DNA from: Macrosoma leucophasiata
Taxonomy: Eukaryota > Arthropoda > Insecta > Lepidoptera > Hedylidae
Assembly: GCA_036365455.1 (NCBI GenBank)
Contig: JAWQUS010000025.1
Span: 25,456,001-25,520,000 of the forward strand
DNA: 64,000 bases
Direction of reading: 5' to 3'
Shown one piece after another: positions 30,739 through 40,599 of this stretch (positions are counted from its first letter, which is position 1; every line of letters begins with the position of its first letter). The position numbers and the translations under genes were made by a program. Under the pieces are notes generated by a model that was not told where the DNA came from, searched no databases, and worked only from the letters and a program-made list of their open reading frames with translations.

Positions 30739-33499
30739 AGAGGACGCCGGGACGCCTTCAAGCAACACGGCCCCCAGGACGAGGGCTGCGTCACTTAATA
30801 TTAATGGTATGAAATGTAGAAAACGAGAACTCACAAACATGTTAGGTACACACCACATCGACATAGCATTCATACAAGAGACACACCTCAAACCCCATGA
30901 TAGATTTAATATTCAAGGCTACTCCTGCTACAGAAGAGACAGGGTCACTGCGACCCGGGCCTCAGGCGGAGTAGCCATCTTGATTAAAAACGACATCCCA
31001 CACCACCTCCTACCGCCGGTGGATCACGAGGTGTGTGAGATGGTCGCAATAAAACTTGAATCCCAATATAGACAACCCGCAATTACTTTAGTTAGCTTCT
31101 ATTGTCCCAAACAAGACAATAGAATCACTACTGCGATAGGGAAAGCTCTATCCCTAGGCACTAAAGTTATCTGTTCCGGCGACTTTAACGCAAGACACAG
31201 ACATTGGGATTGTACCAGGGCCAATTCCAATGGTGTACGCATCTTCAACCATTTCTCGGGTCATGACTATGACATACTGATCCCTGATAAAGCGACCCAT
31301 CTCCCCAGTAATCCCCGGCATACAGCCGCTAAACTACAACTCACGCTAGCAAAAAACATAACGAACATTACAGACATAACGACCTTAGACCTAGAATATA
31401 TCTCCGATCATTGTCCAGTCACCTTTGATATCAACTCCCCACCGATACGCCTCTCCCGTCCCATTTTTAAATACGGGGAGGCAGACTGGGACAAATTTAA
31501 ATTACAAATAAATTACACCCTCCCGTCTCCTGGGTCCCTGGTACTCAATCAAACGGAGCATGTAGACGATGCCATAAACACACTGACAGACTGCATTACC
31601 ACCGCTAGAGCAAACTGCGTCCCATTACTAAAACCAAAACACATACAAAAACTGCCTGGCCACATCACCCGGTTAATAAAACTAAAAAATAAATTCCGAC
31701 ACCTCAGGCAAAGGCTACACACCACAAGATTTAATTACGTGATTAATTCACTACAAAACGAAATAGAATTTAAAATAAAATCACTTGCCAGCAGTGAGTG
31801 GAATAATAAAGTAGAAAAACTTAATACCAAAGATAACACTCTCTGGCAATTCGCGAACCGTATAAAAACCACCCACACACCCCTGCCTTGCTTCAACACA
31901 CCAAACGGGCCGGCCCTATCGGATGCGGAGAAGGCAGAGGCGCTAGGGACTAACTACGAAAGTCAACATCGCTTGACCACTGGGTACCGCGACCCTGACA
32001 TAGACGCAATAGTGCTAAATTCGAATAGCCAACTAAATCACATGCACGGACCCCCCGCCCCCCTGCCAGTTTACGCACGCGAAGTTAGAAACATCATCAG
32101 ACGCACTAAGGCCCGTAAGGCCCCAGGTCATGATGACATACAAAACATTTTATTAAAACACTTACCTTCAAAGGCTATCGATTACTTAGCTAACATATAC
32201 ACTGCTTGTTTTAGATTAACTTACTTCCCCATGACCTGGAAAATAGCAATCATATTCCCAATCCACAAGCCGGGCAAAGACCCGACTTTACCGGCCAATT
32301 ACAGGCCTATCAGTCTTTTATGTACTATGAGTAAAATTCTGGAAAATCTAATCCACAACAGAATATACTCATATATCGAAGATAGCCTACCTGACGAACA
32401 ATTTGGGTTCCGAAGGTCACACGCTACAACACACCAACTGGCTAGGGTGGTCGAGCACGTCCAACTCTCGGCTAACAGAAGTCACAAGACTGGTATGGTA
32501 CTACTAGACCTAGAAAAGGCCTTCGATACCGTATGGCACGAGGGCCTAATCCATAAATTAGTCCTGGCAGATATTCCTTATGAATACTGTCAGCTAATAA
32601 AATCATTCTTAACTGGTAGAGTCATTAAAGTTAAAGTTAAAAATGTAATCTCACCCCCCCACCCCGTGGTGGCGGGCGTGCCCCAGGGATCTATATTATC
32701 CCCGAAATTATTTGCTATTTATATTAATGACATACCAAAACCCCCCGGCACTGTCCTGGCCCTCTATGCCGACGACACTGCCTACCTAGCTTCGGGGTCA
32801 AAACATAACCGTATAACTAACCAATTAAATAAAGCCCTCCACTCTGCCACTATTTATTTCAAAAAGTGGAAACTTAAAATTAACGAAAATAAGACCGAAG
32901 CTATACTTTTTACTAAGAGCATCAGGAACCCCAATAGTATCCCAAACATCAACATTAACGGACAGACAATAGAGTGGAAGCGCCAGGTCAAGTACCTGGG
33001 ACTAACACTCGATCACACACTTTCGTGGATCCATCATGTAAACATGACAAGGTCAAAAGCACTCGCCGGTATGGGTGCTTTAAGACCTCTTTTCAGTAGA
33101 AATTCCGGTCTCTCTATTCATAATAAACGTATACTATACCAGTCATACATTCGCCCTATCATAACATACGCGTGTCCGGTATGGAACAACGCCGATAATT
33201 CACAAATAAATAGATTACAAACAATACAAAACAAAGCAATACGCATCATATACCGGACGCACCCGCGAACAAATCTAAAACGTTTACATAAGCAACACGG
33301 CATTCCGCCACTCAACAAATATATACATAAAGCGTCCGCTGTCTTCTACAGAGCGCTATTACACATCAGTAAAGGGAAAGGCAACCCAGCACTCCGGGAA
33401 ACGTGCAAAAAACGACACCTCGCAGAGTACTGCCTATCCCTTGCGCGTTACAAACACCCGCTCCCACATCACAAATTTATTACTCTATCAGAACATTAA
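30647..33499 (+). CDS. LINE ORF2, endonuclease and reverse transcriptase
   Basis: Up to 950 residues. Overlaps ORF1 by 92 nt in the +1 frame; how translation starts is unclear. APE-type endonuclease at about 47-262: NINGMKC, FIQETH (Glu78), SGDFNARH (Asp179, Asn181), YISDHCPV (Asp254, His255). The position where relatives have an Asp in the S.LDL.L motif reads KLQLTLAKN (Gln231). Reverse transcriptase at about 490-760: KAPGHDDI, NYRPISLL, EQFGFRR, LDLEKAFDTVWH (Asp621), GVPQGSILSP, LYADDTAYL (Asp709, Asp710), VKYLGLTLD. The YADD form and KPGKDPTLPANYRPISLL-type sequence fit the Jockey clade. The polymerase looks intact. The protein nicks target DNA and copies LINE RNA in place. Confidence 0.92.
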   Translation: MQGRSGRCYVDQCRSRSSCSSCCSSPAFTSEEDAGTPSSNTAPRTRAASLNINGMKCRKRELTNMLGTHHIDIAFIQETHLKPHDRFNIQGYSCYRRDRVTATRASGGVAILIKNDIPHHLLPPVDHEVCEMVAIKLESQYRQPAITLVSFYCPKQDNRITTAIGKALSLGTKVICSGDFNARHRHWDCTRANSNGVRIFNHFSGHDYDILIPDKATHLPSNPRHTAAKLQLTLAKNITNITDITTLDLEYISDHCPVTFDINSPPIRLSRPIFKYGEADWDKFKLQINYTLPSPGSLVLNQTEHVDDAINTLTDCITTARANCVPLLKPKHIQKLPGHITRLIKLKNKFRHLRQRLHTTRFNYVINSLQNEIEFKIKSLASSEWNNKVEKLNTKDNTLWQFANRIKTTHTPLPCFNTPNGPALSDAEKAEALGTNYESQHRLTTGYRDPDIDAIVLNSNSQLNHMHGPPAPLPVYAREVRNIIRRTKARKAPGHDDIQNILLKHLPSKAIDYLANIYTACFRLTYFPMTWKIAIIFPIHKPGKDPTLPANYRPISLLCTMSKILENLIHNRIYSYIEDSLPDEQFGFRRSHATTHQLARVVEHVQLSANRSHKTGMVLLDLEKAFDTVWHEGLIHKLVLADIPYEYCQLIKSFLTGRVIKVKVKNVISPPHPVVAGVPQGSILSPKLFAIYINDIPKPPGTVLALYADDTAYLASGSKHNRITNQLNKALHSATIYFKKWKLKINENKTEAILFTKSIRNPNSIPNININGQTIEWKRQVKYLGLTLDHTLSWIHHVNMTRSKALAGMGALRPLFSRNSGLSIHNKRILYQSYIRPIITYACPVWNNADNSQINRLQTIQNKAIRIIYRTHPRTNLKRLHKQHGIPPLNKYIHKASAVFYRALLHISKGKGNPALRETCKKRHLAEYCLSLARYKHPLPHHKFITLSEH

Positions 33500-34436
33500 C
33501 CCGACACTCACCGGGTACACGAGTTCATCGTTAAAACTAGAATAAACATAGTCTATGTACAACCAACGTGTAGTTGGTTTATGTATAAGCAATTTAACAA
33601 TAAAAATTACTATAAGTTTATTAAGAACATATAAGTTTGTATAATTGGTAGGCAGGGATGTTTTATTTTCATCTGTAAATATCATTTTCCCCACCATCCC
33701 CGCACCTAACCCCCACCCCTCCCCCGTACCCCTCCATATGTCTTTAGACATCCTCCCCTGCCTCCTACCAATTACCTTATCATCTATTGCTATTAATAGC
33801 AATTCCCTTCATCTTCATCTGTACATATCATTTTCATCTCTTTTCTAGTCATAGGTTAAGCTCAACGCTCCAAGCTAGGTTTTCCTATGTTTTCCTAGCA
33901 CATAAATAAATAACTTTATATAGCTTCCTCTTTATAACCGCGAAATAACTTTATATAATTTAACTTGCAATAAATAGGGTCGTAGGATTAAGTATTCTTA
34001 TACCTAAATAATAAGTCAAATTGTCATTAGTTAAGCTATTCTTAAGTAATGATTTGTACATACTAATTATCTAAATAAAGAAATTTGAAATTTTAAATTT
34101 TTTTTTTTTCGAGAGGTTCCTGCGCGGTGACAACAGCCGACTGACGCGAAGAAATTCGACGTTCGTGGCCGTTGTGTGCTCTCACGCAGGTCGTTGTATG
34201 CGTGTGACACTCTCACATTGAAAGGGATAAAAATTGATACGATGTGACATTTAAATGAAAATAAACGCCTCATGGTGTGACACAAGATATTTTTATTAGA
34301 CTTAAGGATCGTATTTATACTACCATAAGGATCAAAACGAAATAAATGTGCCTAAAATATGACGTGTACAGCCGTCCGCCGTATCACAAAAGTTAACATA
34401 CGACGTCCTCAGCAGTCGTGTCCTTCAATGTGTTAA

Positions 34437-34530
34437 GTTATGACTGCCGTCTATAGACATCTACACAAAACCAAAACCACACAAAACCAGATGCGTTGCC
34501 ACCCGTGAGACTTTAGATGTGAGACTTTAT
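34437..34530 (-). mobile_element. SINE-A fragment, right side of the piggyBac target
   Basis: gttatgactgccgtctatag and gatgcgttgccacccgtgag are a decayed SINE-A read on the minus strand. With 27975-27992 it shows that the piggyBac-like element entered SINE-A at its ttgatgttaagtgatgact segment. Confidence 0.6.
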
Positions 34531-34560
34531 GGATAGTATACACCAATTATTCAACTCCCA

Positions 34561-35370
34561 TTTTAGGGTTCCGTAATAAACAAGGAACCCTTTTAGTTTC
34601 ACCATGTCCGTATGTCTATCTGTCTGTCTGTCCGTCCGCGGTTTAGCGCAAAAACTATTAGTACTAGAGACTTGAAATTCAGCACAACTATACACCTTAA
34701 TCACGCCGACAAAGTGGTGGAATAAAGTCATGAAAAAAAACATATTTAGGGTAACCTCCCCTACATGTAACGCGCAGATATTTTTTTTATGTTGGTTTTC
34801 CATATAGCGTGGGGGATTGTTGGACAGGTCTTTCAAAAATATTACGGACGTTCGTACATAATTTTTTGACATAGTTTTTTTTTTTTTTTTTTTTTTATGT
34901 AATAAAAATGGCAAACAAGCATGCAGTTCACATTGATGTTATAGACACCCACACAATGACCAGGAGTCAAAATGCAGATGCGCTGCCACTCCTGAGGCCT
35001 AAGGTGTTATGGCCTCTGTGCCTGAAATTACAGGGCCGTACATACGTAGTTAACTGTTTGTCACTTATTTAGCCTTAAAATGCAAATTTTCGATAGAGTT
35101 TAGTGTCCCCCCCCTACCAACTAAACGGTTGTTGTTAGAAATTCAAACGTTACGGCTGTAGTTGCTATATAATAATGAAATTAAAAGGAAAATCATCACA
35201 CTTAAGTTGGCTTTACTAGTTTGCGAGTAATAATCGACCAAATGTATTTTACTCGAAAATTTCGGTCAACTCCATAGAAAATATTTATTTAATATTTTCA
35301 TGACATCTCTTACTCTGTAACTACGGAACCCTACACTGCGCGTGGCCCGACACGCACTTGACCGGCTTTT
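34561..35370 (-). repeat. Family D repeat with SINE-A insertion
   Basis: Minus-strand family D: ttttagggttccgtaataaa and tctgtctgtccgtccgcgg at the left, ctacactgcgcgtggcccg and cacttgaccggcttttt at the right. It is interrupted at about 34868-35045 by a minus-strand SINE-A and resumes with tagttaactgtttgtcac, which matches the uninterrupted copy at 20475. Confidence 0.7.
34868..35045 (-). mobile_element. SINE-A 3' half inside family D
   Basis: Starts with a 19-bp or longer T-run and ends with acagggccgtacat. It lacks the head and has an internal deletion (gatgttatagacaccc joins two normally separate blocks). Inserted in a family D repeat. Confidence 0.75.
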
Positions 35371-35780
35371 TTACAACTGATGTAAACTAAACAGACATCA
35401 CTTTAAACTCCACGCCACTATCCGTGTCAGAGGTTAATTAAAAACGAAACCGCCAATCAAACCGTCAACACATGACACGTTAATTCATTAGATACTATTC
35501 AAATTACAGTAGCACCATCCCCAAAATAAATCAAGGCACACTTGTCACAGATGTCCCATAACTCGTAAGTTATGCGGCCATCGCGTGCGACTGAAATTGT
35601 GGATTTATGTCGGAGGATATGGTAATCGAGGGACCGTTTGATAGCAAGACTAATCTGATTCATTACGGTATCAAGTCAATGGTGACAGTTTCGATGGAAA
35701 TGAATAATAAGAAGAAATTTAATGGGGAGAGGAAAATGAATTGGATTTTCCTGGTTGAGGTTTAGTTGTTTTTTGCTTTT

Positions 35781-35988
35781 CTTTATGTAATGGAAGTGAT
35801 AAACAAGCATACAGTTCACATTGATGTTAAGTGATGACTACATCCTACTGTCGACACTCACACAAAGATCAAGGTCAAAATGCAGATGCGTTACCACTCC
35901 TGAGGCCTAAGGTGTTATGCCTCTGTGCCGGAAATTACAGGGCCGTACATTACCACTGTGCTGAATACTACCATTTAGCCACAAGTAT
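35781..35988 (-). mobile_element. SINE-A, most of copy, fused to SINE family C
   Basis: Minus-strand SINE-A from a short T-run to aagtatattag. It lacks gacc-type sequence in the middle (accactgtgctgaatac) and the extreme head. It joins family C directly at about 35990. Confidence 0.7.
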
Positions 35989-35989
35989 A

Positions 35990-36186
35990 TTAGCCTGTTG
36001 TCATCTCCGGGCACATTACCAAACTTCGATGTACTGGGAAATTGCAGAGAAAATGGAAAAATCCCAATAGAACCAGAACTAGAAATAAAGGACTTTACAC
36101 CAATATCTCTGATAACTCCCTACCCGGGAATCGAACTCAGGACCTCAGCGTAGTTGAAGTGGCCTGCTACTGCTAGCCTTCAGGTA
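35990..36186 (-). mobile_element. SINE family C, partial
   Basis: Begins inside the body (cctgttgtcatctccggg) and ends with the tRNA-like head in reverse (cgaactcaggacctcagcgt, gtggcctgctactgctag). The part outside the junction with SINE-A is missing. Confidence 0.65.
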
Positions 36187-36189
36187 ATA

Positions 36190-36846
36190 GGTTGTAATTA
36201 AATATGCAAGAAAATGAACTCTTTATTTTATTCCAGAAGATTTTTTAAATTCGTGCAAATGAGTTCGTAAATAATATTTACATTTAAATTAAAAGGTACG
36301 GTGTTATATTCATTGTGCGATCCTGTATTTTCATAAAGTCTTGGCCGAAACAGTTTCGCCGCATTCAACCAGTAAAACTTCCGGGAATTTAGAGTTTTGC
36401 GCTGCAGAATACAACTGCATAAGGCATCTGGAGAACGTAATTTGTGATTTATGAAAATCATACACCGAGGTGGCATTACACGTCAACTTCCATTTTAGAT
36501 TGCTTAGGATTAAAAATTTGAAAAATTGATAAGTAATACTTAGCCTAGGTTTTTTTTAATATAATGGCATCGCTATTACTCGTATAGCCAGTGTCAAGTA
36601 AAACGATATTTCGTATTCGTCATAAACAGCGTAAAAGTAAGAGTCAGTCGGTCAATTATCAGTCAGTCAGTCAGAGTCACAGTCAGTAATTCGAGTAAAG
36701 CGAGAATACTTTACGAGAACATATAATATATAATGAAGTTTTGGAGGCAACCTGAAAGGTCGTGTTTTCGCACTGTTTTTCTATTTCACTATATACGGGC
36801 ACTGTAATAAACCTATATCAAACAAAATACCATCAATTTTATTAAG
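36190..36846. other. Unassigned spacer with cagt tandem run
   Basis: Mostly unassigned. A short tandem (cagt)n lies at about 36657-36680 in a longer gtcagt-rich stretch (36635-36690). A minus-strand open frame at 36228-36476 encodes LNAAKLFRPRLYENTG, faintly like the tail of a LINE polymerase, but I cannot support it. Confidence 0.4.
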
Positions 36847-37181
36847 TACTAGCTGTGCCCTCGACTTCGCTCGCGTGAGAATTTATGATTGTTCAGTATC
36901 TACCCGGACGAAGTCGTAGGCGCAGCTAGTATAAAAGTAGCCTAAGTTACTCCTTATTACATCAGCTATCTGCCAGTGAAAGTCTTGTCAAAGTCGGTCT
37001 AGCCGTGCCCGAGATTACCCCCGCCAAACAGACAGACAGATAGACAGACAGCCAGACAAAAGTTGAAAAAATGTTCTTTTGGTTTATGTACCGTGTATAC
37101 ATACATATTATTATGTATTTAGTAAAATGCGGTTATTTTTATATTACAAACAGACACTCCAATTTTATTTATTTCTATAGA
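36847..37181 (+). repeat. Dispersed repeat family G
   Basis: Begins tactagctgtgccctcgac, contains cccggacgaagtcgtaggcg and a gacagacagata run, and ends cagacactccaattttattt. Its first 70 bp form an inverted pair (gacttcgctcgcg against cggacgaagtcg). Copies at 48711 and 60621 (+) and 58608 (-). No coding sequence is seen. Confidence 0.65.
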
Positions 37182-37503
37182 TAACTCCAAAATACACCAA
37201 GAAAGTGAAATAAGAGCACCACACACCTCTTTCAAGGTTCTCGCCATAACTCTTAGCCTTGGTTGCACCAAGACATTTTTTAAGTTAAAGTTATTGTAAC
37301 ATTTCACATCTTTCTCTTACTTAATCAGATTGCTTTAAGTTAGAGAAGGATGTGAAATGTACTAATAACTGTAACAAATATCGTGATGCAACCCAGGCTT
37401 AACTTCCCATCTAGAGTTGGAGTTCGTGACCAGTATAACAATGATTCATAGTACTCACTTGCGAGCTTTGATAGTGACAAGAAAAATATAGATGGCTGGA
37501 TGA

Positions 37504-37790
37504 ACTGGTGGTAGAGTTCCAGTGCAGGAGCTCAAGGACGTAGGCACCACCGCATTACCTATTTAATCTATCTGCTGCCAAATGCTAGTATTCAGCCCTA
37601 TCGTGTTCCGGTTAGATGGTAATGTATGGGCCCGTTATAACTATCACAGAGATTTTGGGTCTCAGGGCTGGCAACGTATCTGCATTTTGACCTCTGGTCT
37701 TTGTGTGGGTGTCTATAGGCTGCAGTCATCACTTAACATAAATGTGAACTACGCGCTTGTTTGCCACCTACATTGCATAATAAAGATTGT
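37504..37790 (+). mobile_element. SINE-A, full length, diverged
   Basis: Starts actggtggtagagttcc and ends near ttgcataataaag without a true A-run. Has the older variants (gttagatggtaatg, aactatcacagag) shared with 6735 and 43612. Confidence 0.75.
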
Positions 37791-38207
37791 TTTGTTTTAA
37801 AATAAATATAATAATGACGCAAAATGGCGTCTGTAAGGAGCCTTAAGCATTTCGTATTTCCCTAGCAAAACAGTTTGGGCGCGACTCCCACCAGAAAATA
37901 CCAAACAAGTATTCATGCGAAGCTCTCAATGAATCAGGTTATGTTGAAAGTTTTTTTGCACTTCGCACGTCAATTGTCACGAATTCATTTTTATTCATAG
38001 TTGTTGAGTTGTTGAGAACTCCAACTATATTTTTGCTGGGAAAAATATTTCTTCGAGAAAACTTCATTCATGTATGGATATTCTTTTTTACGAGTTCAAG
38101 AGCAAAATGATCGTCACATCCTATTGAGATTACCTTCCTGTTGTAAGTAAGGTATACATGTTAATATATTTTGTGTTGTTATAGAAACAGAGTGCCTGAA
38201 TCATTTT

Positions 38208-38438
38208 TTTTATGAAATGGAAGTGGCAAGCAAGCGTGATGTTCACATTGATGTTAAGTGATGACTGCAGCCTATCGACACCCACACAAAGATTAAGGTC
38301 AAAATCCAGATGTGTTACCACTCCTGAAACCTAAGGTGTCATGCTTCTGTGCCGGAAATTATAGTACCGTACATTACCACCTGACCGGAACACGATAGTG
38401 CTTAATACTTCCATTTAGCGGTAAGAATCTTAGTGATA
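38208..38438 (-). mobile_element. SINE-A, minus copy left of a LINE tail
   Basis: From a T-run to ttccatttagcggtaag, then atcttagtgata. The head is missing beyond this. The 12-bp atcttagtgata recurs after the LINE tail (38718-38729). Confidence 0.7.
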
Positions 38439-38717
38439 GTTATAGTGATATCGGCCAAATAAAATCCCAGACGCTTCGCTGGCTTGGCCACCTTGAGAGA
38501 ATGGGGGAGGATCGAGCAGTGAAACTTGCATACTTGGGGCGACCTAGTGGCCGACGTCCAGTTGGTCGGACCAGGTATCACTGGAGTGATGAGACGCTGA
38601 AAGATATCCGTGACCTTCAGGTCGAAGACTGGCGGGAGGCAGCGCAGAACAGGCAAAAATGGCGCATTCTTGTATCGGAGGCCAAGACACATTTTGGGTC
38701 ACTGCGCCCATAAAACA
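38439..38717 (+). pseudogene. RTE-type LINE C-terminal end with target duplication
   Basis: Flanked by atcttagtgata at about 38427-38438 and 38718-38729. An open frame encodes LRWLGHLERMGEDRAVKLAY, LGRPSGRRPVGRTRYHWSDE and ends SEAKTHFGSLRP. This is the typical C-terminus of RTE-like endonuclease/reverse transcriptases. The tail is aaacaacaac. It differs from the (CATA)n-tailed RTE but is related to 44262-44590. Confidence 0.75.
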
Positions 38718-38850
38718 ACAACATCTTAGTGATAACGCATCTGTATTTTGACCTCTTGGTCTTTGTGTAAGTGTCTATAGAATGCAGTCATCACTTAACA
38801 TGAATGTGAACTGCATGCTTGTTTGTCAATTTCATTACATAAAAAAATAC
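38718..38850 (+). mobile_element. SINE-A, 3' half
   Basis: Plus-strand 3' half from gataacgcatctgtattttg to attacataaaaaaa. It is opposite in orientation to the copy on the other side of the LINE tail. Confidence 0.7.
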
Positions 38851-38864
38851 CTCCTATATCTACC

Positions 38865-39002
38865 ACCAAATTGTAATGTACAGCACTGTCGTGTAAGATG
38901 GTAATGGACGGCTCCGTTTTAACTATCACAGAGACATAATAATATGATTATTTGAAGATGTAGATCGAGATGATGAAGTCTGTATGTGAACTGCATGCTT
39001 GC
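38865..39002 (+). mobile_element. SINE-A, decayed and internally deleted
   Basis: Blocks cactgtcgtgtaagatggta, aactatcacagagacataat and gtgaactgcatgcttgc are in order. The middle is replaced by unrelated sequence. Confidence 0.5.
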
Positions 39003-39009
39003 AAAGGCG

Positions 39010-39489
39010 AATTGTCTTAGTAGTAGGGGAGCCCAAGAGGGGATACTTTGGCGCGTCAGATTAAAGTACAGGTGATACCTTGCACCCGGTTGAGTATCTC
39101 CACCAAATTTGAGGTTAATATTAACTCTTAGGGCTATCGCTACAAGCTTGCTTCACATTCAAAACGTCAGAATTTTGGATGGAAGCATTGATTGGGTTCA
39201 CTTAACGTCCTTTCTGAAATTCTGAAATTCTCGAGTAAAATCTCACCTCCATTTTCGTAAGAATCGAATCTTTCCGAAAAGAGCACAGCATCAACATCGT
39301 GGGTCAAGGACGCGGCAGATATTCTGAGAGGGTGTAAAAAGTGTTTAAACAAAGCTGCTGTCCAAAATTCAGACGATTCGAAAGTGAAGAAAGATTGTGA
39401 CAGACATTTGAATATTTAAATACAAAACTAGTACCATTGTATATGTGCAAGGTAACTCATGGGCACTTTATAACCAATAAATACACCCA
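39010..39489. other. Unassigned spacer
   Basis: No known repeat, RNA or coding motif recognised. Confidence 0.4.
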
Positions 39490-39500
39490 ACGATTGCAGC

Positions 39501-39749
39501 AGATACACAATGCGAATGTTGATGGTTGCAGAGGCCCAGGAAGACCAAGACTGACCTACCATGACCAAATAGGTCGAGTTCTGTCTGATGGTGGGGTCAA
39601 GTCTTAGGAATCGGCGTGCATGTATGAAGAGAATGATGAAGGTAGACGAGGCACGAGAGGTTTGTCAGAACCGGGATATCTGGCGCTCTACACTCTCTTC
39701 CTACCCCGTTAGGGACCTGGCGTGAAGATACATACATACATACATACAT
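39501..39749 (+). mobile_element. RTE-type LINE 3' tail with target duplication
   Basis: 249 bp flanked by acgattgcagc (39490-39500 and 39750-39760). Encodes the same C-terminal end as 46412-47018 (gaggcccaggaagaccaaga onwards) and ends with a (CATA)n tail of about five units. 5'-truncated. Confidence 0.85.
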
Positions 39750-39760
39750 ACGATTGCAGC

Positions 39761-40599
39761 CAAAACATTCATTAAAACGAAAAATTAGCTCAAAATAGAA
39801 AACCAAAAGATTTATACCTATAAACACAGACTGTAATGGATCGCACCATTTACAGGCCAATGGAAACAGAACTGACGATGTCTAATTTATTTCCCTCGAT
39901 AATACAGTCATTTATCTAGGTCTAAGACAGATCTTAAGAACGGCAAATTGGCTGGCTTGATAAAAAAGTGGGATGAAAATGTCTAAGTGGAATTCTTTTA
40001 TTTATCACTTGAGAAGCAGAGTTCAAATTTATGGTGAGAACACGCTATTATTCGTGTTTTTTTTTTTAATTCATGTTTACTATAGTAATCTGGGTTTGTT
40101 TTTATAATCTGCCATCGTTTGGCAGGGTTTAGGTAAATTACTTTAGGAAGACTGCAAATTGTGCATACAATATGGGGCTCTTCAAAACTGGCGTCATAAG
40201 AGTCCTAAACAGCTGGCAGCGCATCGATAACTCGCCTGGCTTTGCAAATATCCAAAATTAATAGGCTACAGCATCCAATTTTAATCAGGAGATTGCCTAT
40301 TCTTCTTCTTTCCGATCTGCTTGTCTGTCAACTCTTTCACATAAAAAAGTATATGATCAGTAATTTCCTATATAGCGACAACACATCTTAGGCTAAGAGT
40401 AGTAACGTAGATTAGAAGGTATTTTATGCTGTTTTGCCTGTATCAAATCCATAAATCTGCAAGGTCGATTTTGTTTTCTTAAGTGTATTAAAGTTATTTT
40501 TAAATAGTAATGCTTGATAGCATTGTTTCTTCATTAATTTTGTGACTGGTATAAAATACTTATTTGTAAGCAATTTTTTAGCCTATTTTTATTTAGTCT
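39761..40599. other. Unassigned spacer
   Basis: A+T-rich, no recognised family. Short microsatellite-free sequence with no credible exon. Confidence 0.4.

Larger units (their letters stand above)
29113..34109 (+). mobile_element. Jockey-type LINE, apparently full length
   Basis: 4,997 bp flanked by the 11-bp duplication cgagaggttcc (29102-29112 and 34110-34120). It has a 5' UTR of about 240 bp, ORF1, an overlapping ORF2 and a 610-bp 3' UTR with AATAAA at 34074-34079. The 3' end is a T-run (34097-34109 region), not an A-run. Both ORFs are open, so this is the youngest-looking coding element here. It lies in the 5' leader of the piggyBac-like element, in the opposite orientation. Confidence 0.92.
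27997..34432 (-). mobile_element. piggyBac-like element, internally deleted, with nested LINE
   Basis: Flanked by TTAA at 27993-27996 and 34433-34436. Both ends carry the 14-bp inverted repeat cacattgaaggaca. A subterminal block (cgactgctgagaacgtc at 28141-28157, cgactgctgaggacgtc reading inward from the right end) is also inverted. The element's gene runs on the minus strand. Without the LINE at 29113-34109 and one target copy, it would be about 1.4 kb. It keeps the gene's 5' leader, intron and N-terminal codons and a 3' region, but not the catalytic domain. It sits inside an old SINE-A copy. Confidence 0.88.

Noticed and set aside
36228..36476. LINE polymerase tail on the minus strand
   Set aside because: Only one short phrase resembles such proteins, with no catalytic or structural motif and no boundary.
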